Shown here: piece after piece, positions 49,093 to 61,010 of the stretch
How positions within the stretch are numbered: the first letter of the stretch is position 1
Layout of the letters: each line of letters begins with the position of its first letter
Assembly (NCBI GenBank): GCA_011455275.1
Contig: CP015028.1
Span: 2,206,911-2,270,910, forward strand
Direction: 5' to 3'
DNA from: Pasteurellaceae bacterium Orientalotternb1
GTDB taxonomy: Bacteria; Pseudomonadota; Gammaproteobacteria; Enterobacterales; Pasteurellaceae
Length of the DNA: 64,000 bases
Notes under the pieces: generated by a model
Told to the model about the DNA's origin: nothing
Database searches by the model: none
Seen by the model: the letters and a program-made list of their open reading frames with translations, nothing else
Translations under genes and position numbers: made by a program

Positions 49093-50148
49093 TTAATTCG
49101 CTTCTTGCACAATCACTTCCGCCACACGTTTAGCCGCCAATGGTGAAGCTTTGGCACGAGCTTTGATTGCCATTTCAGTGAGTTTTGAGCGATCCGCCAA
49201 CAGCGGTTGTAACGTTCGCAATAAATTTTCTGGGGTGAAATCAGGCTGCTCCAGAATGATTGCAGCGCCCGCTCTGGCTAAATACTCTGCATTGTGAAAT
49301 TGCTGACGATCTTTATGTTGAAACGGTACAAAAATCGCTGGCAAGCCCGCTGCGGCAATTTCACAGACGGTCAATGCACCCGAACGGCAGATCACCAAAT
49401 CCGCCCATTCGTATGCCGCTTTCATATCATCAATAAATTCGCTCGCAATACCGTTACCCGTGGTTTGATAAACTTCTTCCACACCTGCCAATTTGCCTTT
49501 GCCAACTTGGTGGCTAATGAACACTTGGTTGCCGAGCTGCTTGGCAACTTCAGGCACGGTTTGGTTAATGACCATCGCCCCTTGGCTTCCCCCCATCACT
49601 AAAATATTGATCGGATAGCTTTTTTCTGCAAAACGATATTCAGGAGAGGCGATCTCAAACAGATCTTGACGTACGGGGTTGCCAACGACTTCCGCATCAG
49701 AGAATGCCATCGGGAAGGCTTGTAAAGTGCGATTAGCAATTTTGGATAAACATTTATTCGTAAGCCCTGCTACTGCGTTTTGTTCGTGTAAAATAACTGG
49801 CACACCACATAATTTAGCAGCCATACCACCTGGTCCTGATACATAACCGCCCATACCAAGTACCGCATCAGGCTGATAGTTTTTGATGATTTTGCGTGCC
49901 TGTAAAACGGCTTTAAAAATCGCAAAAGGGGCTTTCAGCAGGGCTCCAATGCCTTTGCCTTTTAACCCAGAAATTTCGATAAACTCGATCGAAATGCCAT
50001 GCTTTGGCACCAGATCTGCTTCCATCCGATCTTTCGTACCGAGCCAGCGGATTTCCCAGCCCAGCTGTTGTAATTCTCGAGCAACAGCAATCGCAGGGAA
50101 AACGTGTCCACCTGTACCACCAGCCATTACTAATAATTTTTTTGTCAT
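49093..50148 (-). CDS. murG: Lipid II synthase MurG
   Basis: 351 aa. GT-B glycosyltransferase with [16 protein letters not shown] at the N-terminus and the C-terminal [24 protein letters not shown]. It transfers GlcNAc from UDP-GlcNAc to lipid I at the inner face of the membrane. It is 8 bp after ftsW. Confidence 0.97.
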   Translation of the reverse strand: MTKKLLVMAGGTGGHVFPAIAVARELQQLGWEIRWLGTKDRMEADLVPKHGISIEFIEISGLKGKGIGALLKAPFAIFKAVLQARKIIKNYQPDAVLGMGGYVSGPGGMAAKLCGVPVILHEQNAVAGLTNKCLSKIANRTLQAFPMAFSDAEVVGNPVRQDLFEIASPEYRFAEKSYPINILVMGGSQGAMVINQTVPEVAKQLGNQVFISHQVGKGKLAGVEEVYQTTGNGIASEFIDDMKAAYEWADLVICRSGALTVCEIAAAGLPAIFVPFQHKDRQQFHNAEYLARAGAAIILEQPDFTPENLLRTLQPLLADRSKLTEMAIKARAKASPLAAKRVAEVIVQEAN

Positions 50149-50156
50149 TGTCTGTC

Positions 50157-51335
50157 CTAATCGTCTTTTAAGGTGGCGTGCCCAATTTTTTCCACTCTGT
50201 TTTCGTGATCAATTCGCAATAATACTGAAATTGCAATTGCCATAATCACCAAACTTGAACCACCATAACTCACTAGAGGGAAGGTCAAGCCCTTTGTGGG
50301 TAATAAGCCCGATGCCACACCAAGATTCACAAAGCCTTGAATAAAAATCCAAATACCAATACCGAAGGCAAAAAAGCCTTTAAAACGTTGTTCTAAAATA
50401 AGCGATTGTTTACTGATTTTTAATGCTCTTAATGTTAATGCCAACAATAATATCACAATGACACTAATGCCAAATAAACCAAATTCTTCGCCAACTACAG
50501 CCATCACAAAGTCGGTATGTGCTTCAGGTAAGTATTCGAGTTTCTGAACCGAATTCCCTAAGCCACGTCCCCAAAACTCGCCTTGTCCAAATGCCATTTG
50601 CGAGTTCGAGAGTTGGAAACCATCGCCATAAGCATCTGCAAACGGATCCATAAATGATGTCACCCGTTTCAAGCGGTATTCCGATGTTAAAACTAAAAAC
50701 ACAAAGGCAATTCCGCCTGCTGCACCAAGTAATAAAAATTGTAATTTCTTGGCTCCCATAATAAATAACATCGCAAAAGTTAGCACAAACAGTACTGCAG
50801 TACTCCCTAAATCAGGTTGTAATAATAAAAGCCCACTAAATAATAAAAGAATGATCATTGGGCGAATAAAGCTCAGGCTTTTAACACGCATTTCCTGAAA
50901 TTTACGCACATAAAAGCTTGAGAAATAGCAAATCACGGCTAATTTCGCTAATTCTGCTGGCTGAAAATTTATTGGCCCAATTGGGATCCAACGAGTCGCC
51001 CCGTTTACATTTTTACCAAAAATTAACACCGCAAGTAAAAGAAGCAAGGAGCCAATAAAAAACCATCCATTCCATTTTTCCCAGTTTTTACTTGGAATAT
51101 TCGCAAAAAATAAAAAAGCAGATATAGCAGCAACCACGTAAACCGCATCTCGCACCGCAAAATGAAACGGATCTTTATACAAACGAGTACTGACTGGAAT
51201 AGACGCTGAAGTCACCATGACAAAGCCGATCACCAACAAACCGATAAACAGCCAGATCAGGGTACGATCATACAATGCATTAACGGGAGTTAGCCTTGTC
51301 CATTTATCCCACTCCTTTTTGATCATTTCGAGCAT
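50157..51335 (-). CDS. ftsW: Septal peptidoglycan polymerase FtsW
   Basis: 392 aa, ten membrane helices (SEDS family). Signature parts are [46 protein letters not shown] and the C-terminal [14 protein letters not shown]. It polymerises lipid II at the septum with FtsI. Its start overlaps the murD stop by one base. Confidence 0.96.
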   Translation of the reverse strand: MLEMIKKEWDKWTRLTPVNALYDRTLIWLFIGLLVIGFVMVTSASIPVSTRLYKDPFHFAVRDAVYVVAAISAFLFFANIPSKNWEKWNGWFFIGSLLLLLAVLIFGKNVNGATRWIPIGPINFQPAELAKLAVICYFSSFYVRKFQEMRVKSLSFIRPMIILLLFSGLLLLQPDLGSTAVLFVLTFAMLFIMGAKKLQFLLLGAAGGIAFVFLVLTSEYRLKRVTSFMDPFADAYGDGFQLSNSQMAFGQGEFWGRGLGNSVQKLEYLPEAHTDFVMAVVGEEFGLFGISVIVILLLALTLRALKISKQSLILEQRFKGFFAFGIGIWIFIQGFVNLGVASGLLPTKGLTFPLVSYGGSSLVIMAIAISVLLRIDHENRVEKIGHATLKDD

Positions 51336-52651
51336 TAAATTGCGACTCCTTGAGCTAACTGGGCGAACTGTTTGCCGCGAACCTCAAAATTTGGAAATTG
51401 ATCTAAACTCGCACAAGCAGGGGAAAGTAATACCATATCGCCTGCTTTTAAATGTGGACGAATGGCTTCAACCGCTTGTTGCATCGTTTCAAGCAATACG
51501 CTGTTTTCTGTTAGTTTCGCTAATTCTGCCCCATCTCGCCCAAAACAGTAGCAGACAATGTTCTCTTTATTGATCAATGGCTGAAGTTCGGAAAAATCGG
51601 CTCCTTTGCCGTCTCCACCAAGTAATAAATAGAGCGTGCCATCAACCTGCAAGCCGTTTAATGCCGCCACGGTACTGCCCACGTTGGTGGCTTTGGAATC
51701 GTTGATCCAACGCACGCCATCGTGAGTCGGCACAGGTTGGAAGCGATGATCTAAGCCCGAATAGCTTTGTAACGCTTTCACAATTCCTACACGACTTACG
51801 CCTGCCATTTCCGCCAACGCCATTGCTGCCAACGCATTCATTTCATTATGGCGACCTCTCAACACCATTTCGCCTGTCTCAAGTATTTTTTCTTCGCCAG
51901 CAAACAATGCTCCGTCTCGCAATGAATAATCACAATCTCCTTCACCAAAACGGATTACAGGATTTGCAAAATATTGAGCGGAAGTGACCGCTTGTAAAGC
52001 TGGATAGGTTTGGTGATCTTCATCGTTCACAATCACAAATTCAGCATTATCATAAATTTTGAGCTTCGCTTGGCGATAATCTTCAAGACTGTCGTAGCGA
52101 TCCATATGATCTTCGCTGATGTTTAAAATGGTTGCTGATTTCGCCTTGAGAGAATGGGTCGTTTCCAACTGGAAGCTAGATAACTCCAACACATAAAGTT
52201 CATAATCGCCTTTGAGCAAACTCAACGCAGGCACGCCAATGTTGCCGCCCATTCCGACTTTCACCCCCGCTTGTTTTGCCATTTCAGTGGTTAACGTAGT
52301 CACGGTGCTTTTGCCGTTTGAACCCGTAATCGCAATGATCGGAGCTTTTGCTTCACGGCAAAACAGTTCAATATCGCCCACCACTTCCACACCTGCCTCA
52401 ATCGCTTGCTGAATTTCAGGTGTCGCCAACGCAAGCCCAGGGCTAATCACAATTAAATCAGAAGTGAGCAACCATTCTAAATTGAGTCCGCCTGTATGTA
52501 GCGGGATCTCTTTTGGCAATTTATCCGCTCCCGCAGGATGTTGACGAGTGTCTATCACCCGCACCTTTGCCTGTTTATCCGCAAAGAAATCCACACAGGA
52601 AAGCCCCGTTGTGCCTAAGCCAATAATGGTTATCTGTTTGCCTTGATACAT
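51335..52651 (-). CDS. murD: UDP-MurNAc-L-alanine--D-glutamate ligase
   Basis: 438 aa. Mur ligase with the ATP loop [21 protein letters not shown] and the N-terminal [12 protein letters not shown]. It adds D-Glu. An uptake signal inside the gene is translated as [13 protein letters not shown], similar to the RsxD segment. Confidence 0.97.
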   Translation of the reverse strand: MYQGKQITIIGLGTTGLSCVDFFADKQAKVRVIDTRQHPAGADKLPKEIPLHTGGLNLEWLLTSDLIVISPGLALATPEIQQAIEAGVEVVGDIELFCREAKAPIIAITGSNGKSTVTTLTTEMAKQAGVKVGMGGNIGVPALSLLKGDYELYVLELSSFQLETTHSLKAKSATILNISEDHMDRYDSLEDYRQAKLKIYDNAEFVIVNDEDHQTYPALQAVTSAQYFANPVIRFGEGDCDYSLRDGALFAGEEKILETGEMVLRGRHNEMNALAAMALAEMAGVSRVGIVKALQSYSGLDHRFQPVPTHDGVRWINDSKATNVGSTVAALNGLQVDGTLYLLLGGDGKGADFSELQPLINKENIVCYCFGRDGAELAKLTENSVLLETMQQAVEAIRPHLKAGDMVLLSPACASLDQFPNFEVRGKQFAQLAQGVAI

Positions 52652-52699
52652 TTTCTTTTCTCTATAATTTGCAAAATTTTGATGGGAAGTGACCGCTTG

Positions 52700-53782
52700 T
52701 TAGCGTAGTTTCAATGTCACCAATCCGATCAATACTAACATCAAGGTGATGATCCAGAAGCGGACGATTACACGGGGTTCTGGCCAGCCTTTGAGTTCAA
52801 AATGGTGGTGGATCGGTGCCATTCGGAAAATGCGTTTTTGGCGAAGTTTATAAGAGCCGACTTGCAAAATGACCGACAACGCTTCAACCACAAACACGCC
52901 GCCCATCACTACCAACAATAATTCTTGGCGAACAAGCACAGCAATTACTCCTAATGCACCGCCAAGGGAAAGTGAGCCAACATCGCCCATAAACACTTGA
53001 GCTGGATAGGTGTTAAACCATAAGAAACCTAACCCAGCCCCCACGATAGCGGTACATAAAATCACCAACTCGCCACTGTATTTGATATAGGGAATGTGCA
53101 AATATTGTGCAAAATTATAGTTTCCCGTTGCCCACGCAATCAAGGCAAATGCCCCTGCGACCATAATAATCGGCACGATCGCCAAGCCGTCTAAGCCGTC
53201 AGTCAGGTTTACGGCGTTACTGGTGCCGACAATCACAAAATAGGTCAGCACAATGTAGAACAAGCCAAGTTGTGGCATTACATCTTTGAAAAACGGTACA
53301 ACGAGCTGCGTAGCGGCAGTCTCTTTGCCAATCGCATACATTCCAAATGCGGTAATCAACGCGATCACCGACAGCCAAAAATATTTCCAACGGGCAATCA
53401 ACCCATCGGTATTTTTGCGAGCGATTTTCCAATAATCATCGACAAAACCAACCACGCCATAGCCAAGTAGAATAAATAACACGAACCACACATACGGATT
53501 GCGTAAGTCTGCCCACAACAATGTGCTGACCGCAATCGAGAACAGAATCATAATTCCGCCCATCGTTGGCGTACCTCGTTTTTTGAAATGGCTTTCAGGA
53601 CCGTCATTCCGTACTTCTTGCCCAAATTTCAATATCTGCAAACGGCGGATCACCGTTGGACCAATCCACAGCCCAACAATCATCGCTGTCAGCAATGCCA
53701 TAATTGAGCGGAACGTAATGTAAGACACCACGTTAAAAACGGTGTTAAATTGCACCAAGTATTCAGCTAACCAAACTAACAT
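52700..53782 (-). CDS. mraY: Phospho-MurNAc-pentapeptide translocase MraY
   Basis: 360 aa, the same length as E. coli MraY, with ten helices. Catalytic motifs include [21 protein letters not shown] and the HHHFELKGW loop. It makes lipid I from undecaprenyl phosphate. An uptake signal lies between it and murD. Confidence 0.97.
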   Translation of the reverse strand: MLVWLAEYLVQFNTVFNVVSYITFRSIMALLTAMIVGLWIGPTVIRRLQILKFGQEVRNDGPESHFKKRGTPTMGGIMILFSIAVSTLLWADLRNPYVWFVLFILLGYGVVGFVDDYWKIARKNTDGLIARWKYFWLSVIALITAFGMYAIGKETAATQLVVPFFKDVMPQLGLFYIVLTYFVIVGTSNAVNLTDGLDGLAIVPIIMVAGAFALIAWATGNYNFAQYLHIPYIKYSGELVILCTAIVGAGLGFLWFNTYPAQVFMGDVGSLSLGGALGVIAVLVRQELLLVVMGGVFVVEALSVILQVGSYKLRQKRIFRMAPIHHHFELKGWPEPRVIVRFWIITLMLVLIGLVTLKLR

Positions 53783-53791
53783 CTGAAATCC

Positions 53792-55186
53792 TTAAAAAGA
53801 AACATTAAAAGCCTGACACAACATCGCAATCAACTCGTCCATTTTTTGACTACGAGAGCCTTTAGCCAATAAGACTAACGGTTGATTTTCCGCTTGTTTT
53901 TGCAAAATAAGTTGCGTTAAAAATTCTGCTATCGCCGCTTTGTCGGTGAAATGATGAGCTTCATTTTGGCTAATTACCGCACTCTCTTTACCGAACGAAA
54001 CAACCAAATCTAAATCTGCTTGGGCGACAACATCCGCCACTTCTTGATGACAAGCGGCACTTTCCTTACCTAATTCTGCCATATCACCCACCGCAAAAAT
54101 ACGGAATGCAGGGTAATTTTTCAGCACTGAAACGGCGGATTTCATCGAATCCACATTCGCATTGTAACTGTCATCAATCAGCAATAAATTTGGATTGATT
54201 TCAATCGGATAGAGCCGCCCTTTCACTGCTGAACGCTGCTCCAAGCCTGCTTTGATTGCGGCAAGATCCGCCCCCACCGCCATGGCAAGCGATGTAGCCG
54301 CCAATGCATTGCTGATGTTGTGTTCACCCAAATAAGGCAAGTTGATCGCAATCTCACCTTGCGGACTGTGCAACGTAAAGCGAGAACCATTGAGCAGCAG
54401 CTCAACATCTTCCGCCCAGAAATCCGCATAGCGGTCTTTGTCTTCACCCGTGTAGCAGAAGGATTGCCTTTCGTGATTACCAATCTCTTGCTGCCATTGC
54501 GGATAATAATGGGCTAAATTGACGATTGCCGTCCCGCCCGCTTTCAAACCACGATAAATTTCGCCCTTCGCCTGAGCCACGCCCGCCAACGAGCCAAAGC
54601 CTTCCAAATGTGCTGCTGCCACGTTATTGACTAAACAGGCATCAGGCTGGGTAATCGCAGTAGTGTAAGCGATTTCACCGATATGATTTGCTCCCAATTC
54701 CACCACCGCAAATTTGTGTTTTTCAGTTAAACGCAATAAGGTCAGTGGCACACCTAAGTCATTGTTTAAATTGCCAAAAGTGTAAAGCACTTCGTCTTCA
54801 CAAGCGGTGAGTTTCTGCAAAATTTTTGCCGTCATCTCTTTGACGGTCGTTTTACCCGAAGAACCCGTCATCGCCACCGTTTTCGGATTGAGCTTCGCTT
54901 TCAGCCATTTCGCCAACTCGCCCAACGCCAAACGGGTATCCTCTACCACGATTTGCGGCACGCTGACATTCAACTCACGCTCTACCACCAACGCCACGCA
55001 GCCTTGCTCAATCGCCTTTTCGACATAGTTGTGGGCATCGAATTTTTCGCCTTTCAACGCAAAAAACAGCCCATTTTCAACCGCTTGACGTGTGTCGGTA
55101 CTGATGTTTTCGATGAAAGTATCGCCGCTGCCGATGAGTTTAGCGTTTAGGATTTCAGCGATTTGGTTTGTTGTTGTTTTTATCAT
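53792..55186 (-). CDS. murF: UDP-MurNAc-tripeptide--D-Ala-D-Ala ligase
   Basis: 464 aa. Mur ligase with ATP loop MTGSSGKTTVKEM, ELGANHIGEI and IDDSYNANVDSM. It adds the D-Ala-D-Ala dipeptide. It is normally adjacent to murE; here a 432-bp insertion separates them. Confidence 0.96.
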   Translation of the reverse strand: MIKTTTNQIAEILNAKLIGSGDTFIENISTDTRQAVENGLFFALKGEKFDAHNYVEKAIEQGCVALVVERELNVSVPQIVVEDTRLALGELAKWLKAKLNPKTVAMTGSSGKTTVKEMTAKILQKLTACEDEVLYTFGNLNNDLGVPLTLLRLTEKHKFAVVELGANHIGEIAYTTAITQPDACLVNNVAAAHLEGFGSLAGVAQAKGEIYRGLKAGGTAIVNLAHYYPQWQQEIGNHERQSFCYTGEDKDRYADFWAEDVELLLNGSRFTLHSPQGEIAINLPYLGEHNISNALAATSLAMAVGADLAAIKAGLEQRSAVKGRLYPIEINPNLLLIDDSYNANVDSMKSAVSVLKNYPAFRIFAVGDMAELGKESAACHQEVADVVAQADLDLVVSFGKESAVISQNEAHHFTDKAAIAEFLTQLILQKQAENQPLVLLAKGSRSQKMDELIAMLCQAFNVSF

Positions 55187-55201
55187 TTTTTATTCTATTT
55201 T

Positions 55202-55257
55202 GTAGGGAGTGTCTTGCCCCACCGATAACCTAAATGGTGGGTCAAGACCCACCCTAC
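55202..55257. repeat. Composite element, copy E (internally deleted)
   Basis: It starts GTAGGG and ends with the perfect palindrome GGTGGGTC-AA-GACCCACC (55236-55253) plus CTAC. It is 56 bp: relative to copies C and D the central uptake signal and AT tail are missing. Confidence 0.75.
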
Positions 55258-55448
55258 CCAAAATCCAACCTTGATCAAGCGGTCAGATCTTTTGAATTTT
55301 TTGCAAATTAGCTTTTCAATAACCGATCGAAATCACTTTCAAATAACGGGAAAATTTAAAACTCGCTTGCTACGCAAGCTCAAACACTAAATTTTTACGG
55401 GATATGACCGCTTGTAAAAATCGTGAAGCTCAATGTGCTTCCCCTGCG

Positions 55449-55553
55449 TTTCGCTGGAGCGGTTGCGTAAACTTTTGAGAACAACTTTCCTTGTTTGAGC
55501 TCGCTTACGAGCGAGTTTGGAAAGTTCATTCCAAAAGTTAGCAACAAGCGAAA
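55449..55553. repeat. 105-bp nested inverted repeat
   Basis: Paired arms from outside in: TTTCGCT/AGCGAAA (55449-55455, 55547-55553), AACTTTTG/CAAAAGTT (55470-55477, 55532-55539), AACTTTCC/GGAAAGTT (55483-55490, 55519-55526), and an inner CTCGCT-TACG-AGCGAG. It could form a long RNA or DNA hairpin with interior loops. Confidence 0.75.
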
Positions 55554-55585
55554 GAAAAAGAAACGCTCGGGGTCGCCTTTCTTTG

Positions 55586-55617
55586 CCTACTTTCTTTGGC
55601 GAAGCAAAGAAAGTAGG
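55586..55617 (-). repeat. 13-bp hairpin immediately after murE
   Basis: CCTACTTTCTTTG / CAAAGAAAGTAGG, loop GCGAAG. It begins one base after the murE stop. No T run follows, so RNA stabilisation is as likely as termination. Confidence 0.7.
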
Positions 55618-55618
55618 T

Positions 55619-57124
55619 TTAAACCAAAAACTTCTTCGCCACTTCCTGATCGGAAAAATGGTATTTCTTGGTACCGATGATTTGATAGTCTTCGTGGCCT
55701 TTGCCTGCGATTAACACTACATCTTTACTGTCTGCTTGGGAAATGGCTTGTTCAATCGCATATTGGCGAATATGCATTTTCTGCACGTTCTTCGGTTTTT
55801 TGAAGCCTTGCATAATGTCGGCGAAGATGATGTCAGGATCTTCGGTTCGTGGGTTATCATCGGTCACGATCACGTTGTCTGCATATTGTTCGGCGATGCT
55901 TGCCATCAACGGACGTTTGCCCGTATCACGATCGCCGCCGCAGCCGAAAACGCACCAGAGTTTGCCGTCGCAGTGTAAACGGGCGGCTTGTAGGGCTTTT
56001 TCAAGGGCATCTGGGGTGTGGGCGTAATCGACAATCACCATTGGGTTGGCTTGCGGAGCTTCTTTGCTGACTAAACACTCCATTCGTCCACAAATGCCCA
56101 TTAAAAGCGGTACGGTTTCAAGCAATTTTGGCAATTCGTAACCGAGAGCGAGCAAGCCTGCGAAAGCGGTGAGCAAGTTGCTGACGTTAAAAGCCCCGAT
56201 TAAACGGCTGTCTAATTTGCCATTGCCCCACGAAGAAGCAAACTCAATTTCCGCACCTTGTAGCGTATAAGCGACATTTTTCGCTTGTACCCAGCGAGTT
56301 TGGTTGAGGGTTTCCGCTGGGTTGATACTCACTGCCACTGCTTGTGGGAGTTTGGTGAGCCACTGTTTACCAATTTCATCATCGGCGTTGATCACCTGTT
56401 GTTTGGTAGAGAGTTCGTCAAACAGGCGAAATTTCGCTGCGGCGTACTCTTCCATTGTGTTGTGATAATCCAAGTGATCACGGCTTAAATTGGTAAATAC
56501 CGCTAAATCGAAATCCAGGGCTTCGGCACGATATTGTGCTAATCCGTGGCTAGACACTTCCATCGCACAGAAATCCGCCCCTTGTTTGACGAAATCAGCC
56601 AAGTTGCGTTGAATTTCAATCGCTGAACCCGTGGTATTCACTGCCTCTTGCACTTGTCCATATAAACCGTTGCCAATCGTTCCCATTACCGCCGATTTAC
56701 CGCCAAGCAAGTTTCGCCATTGGGCGAACAGTTGAGCCGTAGTCGTTTTGCCGTTAGTGCCTGTGATGCCAACTAACGTCAGTTTTTTTGATGGCTCGGC
56801 GTAAAATGCATTGGCGATTGCCGATAGCATTTTCGGCAAATTCGGTACGCTGATGACCTTACAAGCGGTACGATTTAGGTTACATTTTGCAAATTCACTG
56901 GCGAGCTCTGGCTCACTTACTCCCTCGTCCGCCTCGGCTAACACTAAGGCTGCTCCTTGCTCAATCGCTTTTGCAATAAATTGGCGACCATCCACTTGAT
57001 GCCCTTTTAATGCCACAAATAGATCGCCTTGTTGCACTTGGCGGCTATCGAGAGTCATTTGGTTTAAGGTGTTGAGTTCCGCCCAAATTGGCAATTCAGG
57101 GAAAAACGGCAGTAAACGCTTCAT
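55619..57124 (-). CDS. murE: UDP-MurNAc-tripeptide synthetase MurE
   Basis: 501 aa. Mur ligase with ATP loop [13 protein letters not shown], an N-terminal [19 protein letters not shown] and the substrate loop DDNPRTEDP, which in this family marks meso-diaminopimelate specificity. It adds meso-DAP as the third residue. 10 bp after ftsI. Confidence 0.97.
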   Translation of the reverse strand: MKRLLPFFPELPIWAELNTLNQMTLDSRQVQQGDLFVALKGHQVDGRQFIAKAIEQGAALVLAEADEGVSEPELASEFAKCNLNRTACKVISVPNLPKMLSAIANAFYAEPSKKLTLVGITGTNGKTTTAQLFAQWRNLLGGKSAVMGTIGNGLYGQVQEAVNTTGSAIEIQRNLADFVKQGADFCAMEVSSHGLAQYRAEALDFDLAVFTNLSRDHLDYHNTMEEYAAAKFRLFDELSTKQQVINADDEIGKQWLTKLPQAVAVSINPAETLNQTRWVQAKNVAYTLQGAEIEFASSWGNGKLDSRLIGAFNVSNLLTAFAGLLALGYELPKLLETVPLLMGICGRMECLVSKEAPQANPMVIVDYAHTPDALEKALQAARLHCDGKLWCVFGCGGDRDTGKRPLMASIAEQYADNVIVTDDNPRTEDPDIIFADIMQGFKKPKNVQKMHIRQYAIEQAISQADSKDVVLIAGKGHEDYQIIGTKKYHFSDQEVAKKFLV

Positions 57125-57134
57125 AATCAGTCTC

Positions 57135-59177
57135 TTAATTAGTTAAATTCGGCTTAATTTCACGAATGGCATTGCGACTTTCTTCTGTCACATTATCAGG
57201 TTTGATATTTTTTGCTTTTAAGGTATAGCCCATAATACTTGAGAACAGTGGTGCCGAAACCGCACCGCCGTAGTAAACACCCGCTTTTGGTTCGTTAATC
57301 AGCACCACCAAGGCAAAGCGAGGATCGCTTGCTGGGGCAATGCCTGCAGTGTAGGCGATATATTTTTCGACATATTTACCTTTCTCTAATTTACGTGCCG
57401 TACCCGTTTTGATTGCCACACGGAAACCATCAACCGCTGCACGTTGTCCGCCTTCGCCTTTTTGAGCAACACTTTCCATCATATGCACCACATCACGGGT
57501 AATTTTTTCAGGCAGTACTCGCTCTCCGATAACAGGCGGATCGACTTTGGTGACGGAAAGTGGGCGGTAAATGCCGAAACTGCCTAGTGTTGCATAGGCT
57601 CTTGCCAATTGTAGCGGGGTGACATTTAAGCCGTAACCATACGCCATTGTGGCTCGTTCAATATCTGACCAACGTTTACGATCACCGTTGCTACCTCGTT
57701 CTTCGCCTAAGCCCAAGCCAGTATCTTTACCAAAGCCAACTTTGCCGTAAGTATCAACTAACGCCGTTGAAGGCATTCTTAACGCTAAACGGCTCACCCC
57801 AATGTTACTCGATTTTTGCAAAATACCCGTGAGCGTTAGGCTATCCCGTGGAGCAACATCAGTAATAGTGTGTCCATTCACGGTAAATGGGCGGGTGCTA
57901 ATCACCTCGTTTGGATAAGTCGCTTTATGCTGCAACGCAGTAAGGACAACTAAGGGTTTTACCGTTGAGCCTGGCTCAAAGGTATCCGTAATCGCTCTGT
58001 TACGTGCTAACTCAGGTTTGAAATCGCTGCGGTTGTTTGGATTATATGAAGGGGCATTTGCCATCGCCAAAATTTCCCCCGTGTGAATATCCACTAACAC
58101 CGCAGTACCTGATTCTGCTTTATTTTCAATCACCGATTTTTTGATTTCACGATAAACCATTGATTGTAACTCTTCATCAATGCTCAACATCACATCTTGA
58201 GGATCATACTGTTTTTCATCCCGAATTCTTTCAATGATGTTACCTTTCGCATCCTTACGAATAATTTGCTTCCCGTTTTTGCCGATGAGTAGTGAATTAA
58301 AACTCCGTTCTAAGCCTTCAGCACCTTCTCTGTCGTCTTGGTCTGTAAAACCAATCAATTGAGCGACTTCTTCCGCCAATGGGTAAAAACGGCGAGATTC
58401 ACTTTTCAACACTAATCCATCAATTTTTAGTGCCTTGGCGTACTCTCCAACTGAATCAGACTGGTGGCGAGCAATATATAAAAAGCGTTGTTCTGAAGCC
58501 GCATAGAGTTTGTCCATTAATACGTTATATTTAAGGTCAATGCTCTTAGCCAAGGCTTGCATTTTCTCTTTTGCAAGAGCAATAGCATCTGCTTCTATTT
58601 GTAGGAACTCTGAATTTGGATTATTTCGGACTTTCTCGATTAATGTGTTGTAATCCAATCCCGTTGAGCGAGCTAGTAACGTCCAATAGTCTTCACTATT
58701 CAAATTAAAAAGGGAACGGGGATCATATTTTTTCTGCTTGCCATCAGTTTTTTCTTTCAAAAACGCATTCACTTTTGCATCAATTTTACTGGCAGATCCC
58801 CCCATTTCCATAGCAAGCTTCCGCCAACGTTCTTTACTACGACGAAGGTGGGTATCAAAATATTCTTTAGGATCGAGCGTGATCGAATACATCGGCACAC
58901 TAGTCGAAAGCACTCGTCCATGGCGATCTAAAATTTTCCCCCGAGTAAATGGTAATTCATTCGCCCGAAGTGACCGCTTGTCCGCTTCTTTAATTAGACG
59001 ATCTGAATCAGTAATCTGCAAATACGCACTTTGAGCCAATAAAGCAAGTGCTAATCCCGCAATAAGCAAATAGACCATCACAAAGCGGCTTGGCATAAAA
59101 CTTGGAATATTTTTTGCCAAGGCTTCACTTTTTGGGGTCTCTTTCTTCGGATTAAATTTCACCGCTTTTTTCATCAT
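57135..59177 (-). CDS. ftsI: Septal transpeptidase FtsI (PBP3)
   Basis: 680 aa, about 90 longer than E. coli FtsI (588). Membrane helix at 32-52. The catalytic motifs are STVK (404-407), SSN (456-458) and KTGT (590-593). It cross-links septal peptidoglycan. The extra length is in the N-terminal pedestal between KEYF (~107) and QRFLYIAR (~237). Three similar helical units are visible there, starting near residues 117, 164 and 204. It lies 0 bp after ftsL. Confidence 0.95.
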   Translation of the reverse strand: MMKKAVKFNPKKETPKSEALAKNIPSFMPSRFVMVYLLIAGLALALLAQSAYLQITDSDRLIKEADKRSLRANELPFTRGKILDRHGRVLSTSVPMYSITLDPKEYFDTHLRRSKERWRKLAMEMGGSASKIDAKVNAFLKEKTDGKQKKYDPRSLFNLNSEDYWTLLARSTGLDYNTLIEKVRNNPNSEFLQIEADAIALAKEKMQALAKSIDLKYNVLMDKLYAASEQRFLYIARHQSDSVGEYAKALKIDGLVLKSESRRFYPLAEEVAQLIGFTDQDDREGAEGLERSFNSLLIGKNGKQIIRKDAKGNIIERIRDEKQYDPQDVMLSIDEELQSMVYREIKKSVIENKAESGTAVLVDIHTGEILAMANAPSYNPNNRSDFKPELARNRAITDTFEPGSTVKPLVVLTALQHKATYPNEVISTRPFTVNGHTITDVAPRDSLTLTGILQKSSNIGVSRLALRMPSTALVDTYGKVGFGKDTGLGLGEERGSNGDRKRWSDIERATMAYGYGLNVTPLQLARAYATLGSFGIYRPLSVTKVDPPVIGERVLPEKITRDVVHMMESVAQKGEGGQRAAVDGFRVAIKTGTARKLEKGKYVEKYIAYTAGIAPASDPRFALVVLINEPKAGVYYGGAVSAPLFSSIMGYTLKAKNIKPDNVTEESRNAIREIKPNLTN

Positions 59178-59489
59178 TTATCTCACTAAAATCACTTCTT
59201 GCTCTTTTTTTGTTCCTTGCAATCCTAATTTTTCCGCAACAGCTTCCACCCGCGATTTCTGGCTTTGGGAATTTTCTTCTAATTGCAAATGAATATATTG
59301 GTTTTCTAATTTCTGATTCGCCACCGTCAATTTACTTTGTTCGCTAGTCAATAAACGGGTTTGATGTGTTACCCAAACCGTTGCGACCGCCGAAAGAATC
59401 ACGAAAAACAACAATAGGAGAGCCACTTTATTGTGATTAGTTAAATCGTCTAAAATCACTTGGCGTAATGGATAGCGTTCATTCGACAT
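59178..59489 (-). CDS. ftsL: Cell division protein FtsL
   Basis: 103 aa. A short cytoplasmic N-terminus, one membrane helix (VALLLLFFVILSAVATVWVT, about 22-41) and a periplasmic coiled coil with heptad-like LTSEQSKLTVANQKLENQY. It forms the FtsQLB complex that activates FtsWI. It overlaps rsmH by one base. Confidence 0.92.
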   Translation of the reverse strand: MSNERYPLRQVILDDLTNHNKVALLLLFFVILSAVATVWVTHQTRLLTSEQSKLTVANQKLENQYIHLQLEENSQSQKSRVEAVAEKLGLQGTKKEQEVILVR

Positions 59490-60427
59490 TAACGTTTCTC
59501 CGCAATTCGCAACACTGCACTGCGTGAGCGTGGGTTGGCTTGAATTTCCGCTTCTGTTGGCATAATTGCCTTGCCGATGGTTTTCAGCGGAATATTTTTA
59601 TTTAACTCGCTTTCCAAAATTGGCAAGCCTTTTGGCACAGCTTCACCTTTGCTTTGCTTCCGCATAAACTGCTTAACCATTCGGTCTTCAAGGGAGTGGA
59701 AACTGATGATCGACAGCCGTCCCTGCGGAGCTAAAACACTTAACGCCGAATGTAAGGCTTTCTCTAGTTCATCTAATTCACTGTTGATAAAAATGCGGAT
59801 CGCTTGGAATGAACGGGTTGCGGGGTGTTTGTGCTTATCTTTAAACGGCACCGCTTCTTCAATGATTTTCGCTAATTCCAACGTACGAGAAATTTTTGGA
59901 TTTGCAAATTTATTATGGGAAACGACCGCTTGTGCGATGCGTTTGGCAAAACGCTCTTCGCCAAATTCTTTCAACACCCACGCTAAATCATCAATGGAAA
60001 CTTGTGCCAGCCATTCTGCTGCTGATAAGCCTTTGGTAGTATCCATTCGCATATCGAGCGGCCCATCTCGCATAAAACTAAAGCCTCGCTCTGCTTCGTC
60101 AAGTTGTGGGGAAGAAACACCCAAATCGAGCAAAATCCCATCAATTTTGCCAACTAAGCCCAATTCTTCGCAAATGTCAGGAATGGCAGAAAACGCCGAA
60201 TGGACGATTTGAAAACGAGGATCGGAAATGGTGCTGGCTTCAGCAATCGCTCGTGGATCGCGATCAATTGCAATTAAACGACCGTTTGCCCCCAGTTTGC
60301 TAAGAATGAAACGCGAATGTCCCCCACGACCGAAAGTGCCATCAATATAAATTCCGTTTGGCTTGAGTGCCAAGCCATCAACGGCTTCGTTGAGTAACAC
60401 GGTGATATGTTTGGGAACGTCTGTCAT
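59489..60427 (-). CDS. rsmH: 16S rRNA m4C1402 methyltransferase RsmH
   Basis: 312 aa. SAM-dependent enzyme with [13 protein letters not shown], the SAM loop [10 protein letters not shown] and [14 protein letters not shown]. It methylates C1402 of 16S rRNA. Second gene of the dcw operon (formerly mraW). An uptake signal lies inside the gene at 59923-59932. Confidence 0.97.
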   Translation of the reverse strand: MTDVPKHITVLLNEAVDGLALKPNGIYIDGTFGRGGHSRFILSKLGANGRLIAIDRDPRAIAEASTISDPRFQIVHSAFSAIPDICEELGLVGKIDGILLDLGVSSPQLDEAERGFSFMRDGPLDMRMDTTKGLSAAEWLAQVSIDDLAWVLKEFGEERFAKRIAQAVVSHNKFANPKISRTLELAKIIEEAVPFKDKHKHPATRSFQAIRIFINSELDELEKALHSALSVLAPQGRLSIISFHSLEDRMVKQFMRKQSKGEAVPKGLPILESELNKNIPLKTIGKAIMPTEAEIQANPRSRSAVLRIAEKR

Positions 60428-60449
60428 TATTACTTTCCGTTTAATTAAA

Positions 60450-60908
60450 TTATAAAGAGAGATTTTTTAGGGCTTCGCAATTGAGCAATTCAGCGGAACT
60501 GCCAAGAGCAAGATCTTCCGCAATTTGTGCTTGCCATTGTGCCGCTTGCCAAATTTCAAATTTATTCAGCTGCCCGACTAACATAATCTGCTGTTCTAAT
60601 TGGGCGTGTTGGCGAAGCACGGGGCTGAGTAAAATTCGCCCAGCAGAATCCATTTCACATTCAGTGGCAAAACCTTGCATGACTCGCTGAATTCGGCGTT
60701 GAGTTGGATCAAAATTAGAAAGTGCAAGCAATTTCTGCTCAACCACTTCCCATTCATGCAGTGGGTACAAGAGCAAACAAGGCTGACGAATATCAACGGT
60801 GCAAATCAACGTGCTTTGGTGATTTTCGATCAATTCCTTGCGGTAACGAGTTGGGATCGCCAACCGCCCTTTGGTATCTAAACTAATTGATGCCGCACCA
60901 CGAAACAT
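60450..60908 (-). CDS. mraZ: Transcriptional regulator MraZ
   Basis: 152 aa. Two AbrB-like SpoVT domains with the DxxxR motif in each half ([15 protein letters not shown] and [15 protein letters not shown]). In E. coli MraZ represses its own operon by binding direct repeats downstream of the promoter. First gene of the dcw cluster. Three 10-bp repeats and a good promoter lie directly upstream. Confidence 0.96.
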   Translation of the reverse strand: MFRGAASISLDTKGRLAIPTRYRKELIENHQSTLICTVDIRQPCLLLYPLHEWEVVEQKLLALSNFDPTQRRIQRVMQGFATECEMDSAGRILLSPVLRQHAQLEQQIMLVGQLNKFEIWQAAQWQAQIAEDLALGSSAELLNCEALKNLSL

Positions 60909-60968
60909 AGCCTATGCCTTCCAAAACTAACCTATTGATTTCAAAGTAATTTCATCTGTGATTGCTAT

Positions 60969-60998
60969 TTTTCACCACAAAACACCACTTTTCACCAC
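60969..60998 (-). promoter_or_regulatory. Likely MraZ operator (three 10-bp direct repeats)
   Basis: On the minus strand GTGGTG occurs three times at an exact 10-bp period, each followed by AAAA or TTTT. It lies just downstream of the predicted dcw transcription start, as known MraZ sites do. Confidence 0.82.
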
Positions 60999-61010
60999 TA
61001 AAATAGACAA

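Larger units (their letters stand above)
55187..55618. other. 432-bp structured insertion between murE and murF
   Basis: No credible gene is seen. From low to high coordinates it holds composite element E, a near uptake signal (55277-55285) with GCAAA tail, a GCTTGCTACGCAAGC hairpin, an inverted uptake signal (55405-55414), a 105-bp nested inverted repeat (55449-55553) and a 13-bp hairpin (55586-55617) touching the murE stop. In other gamma-proteobacteria murE and murF are adjacent or overlapping. Confidence 0.75.

Noticed and set aside
55495-55714. Two plus-strand ORFs of about 60 codons in the murE-murF gap
   Set aside because: They cross inverted repeats and the 3' end of murE, lack ribosome sites and resemble no protein family.
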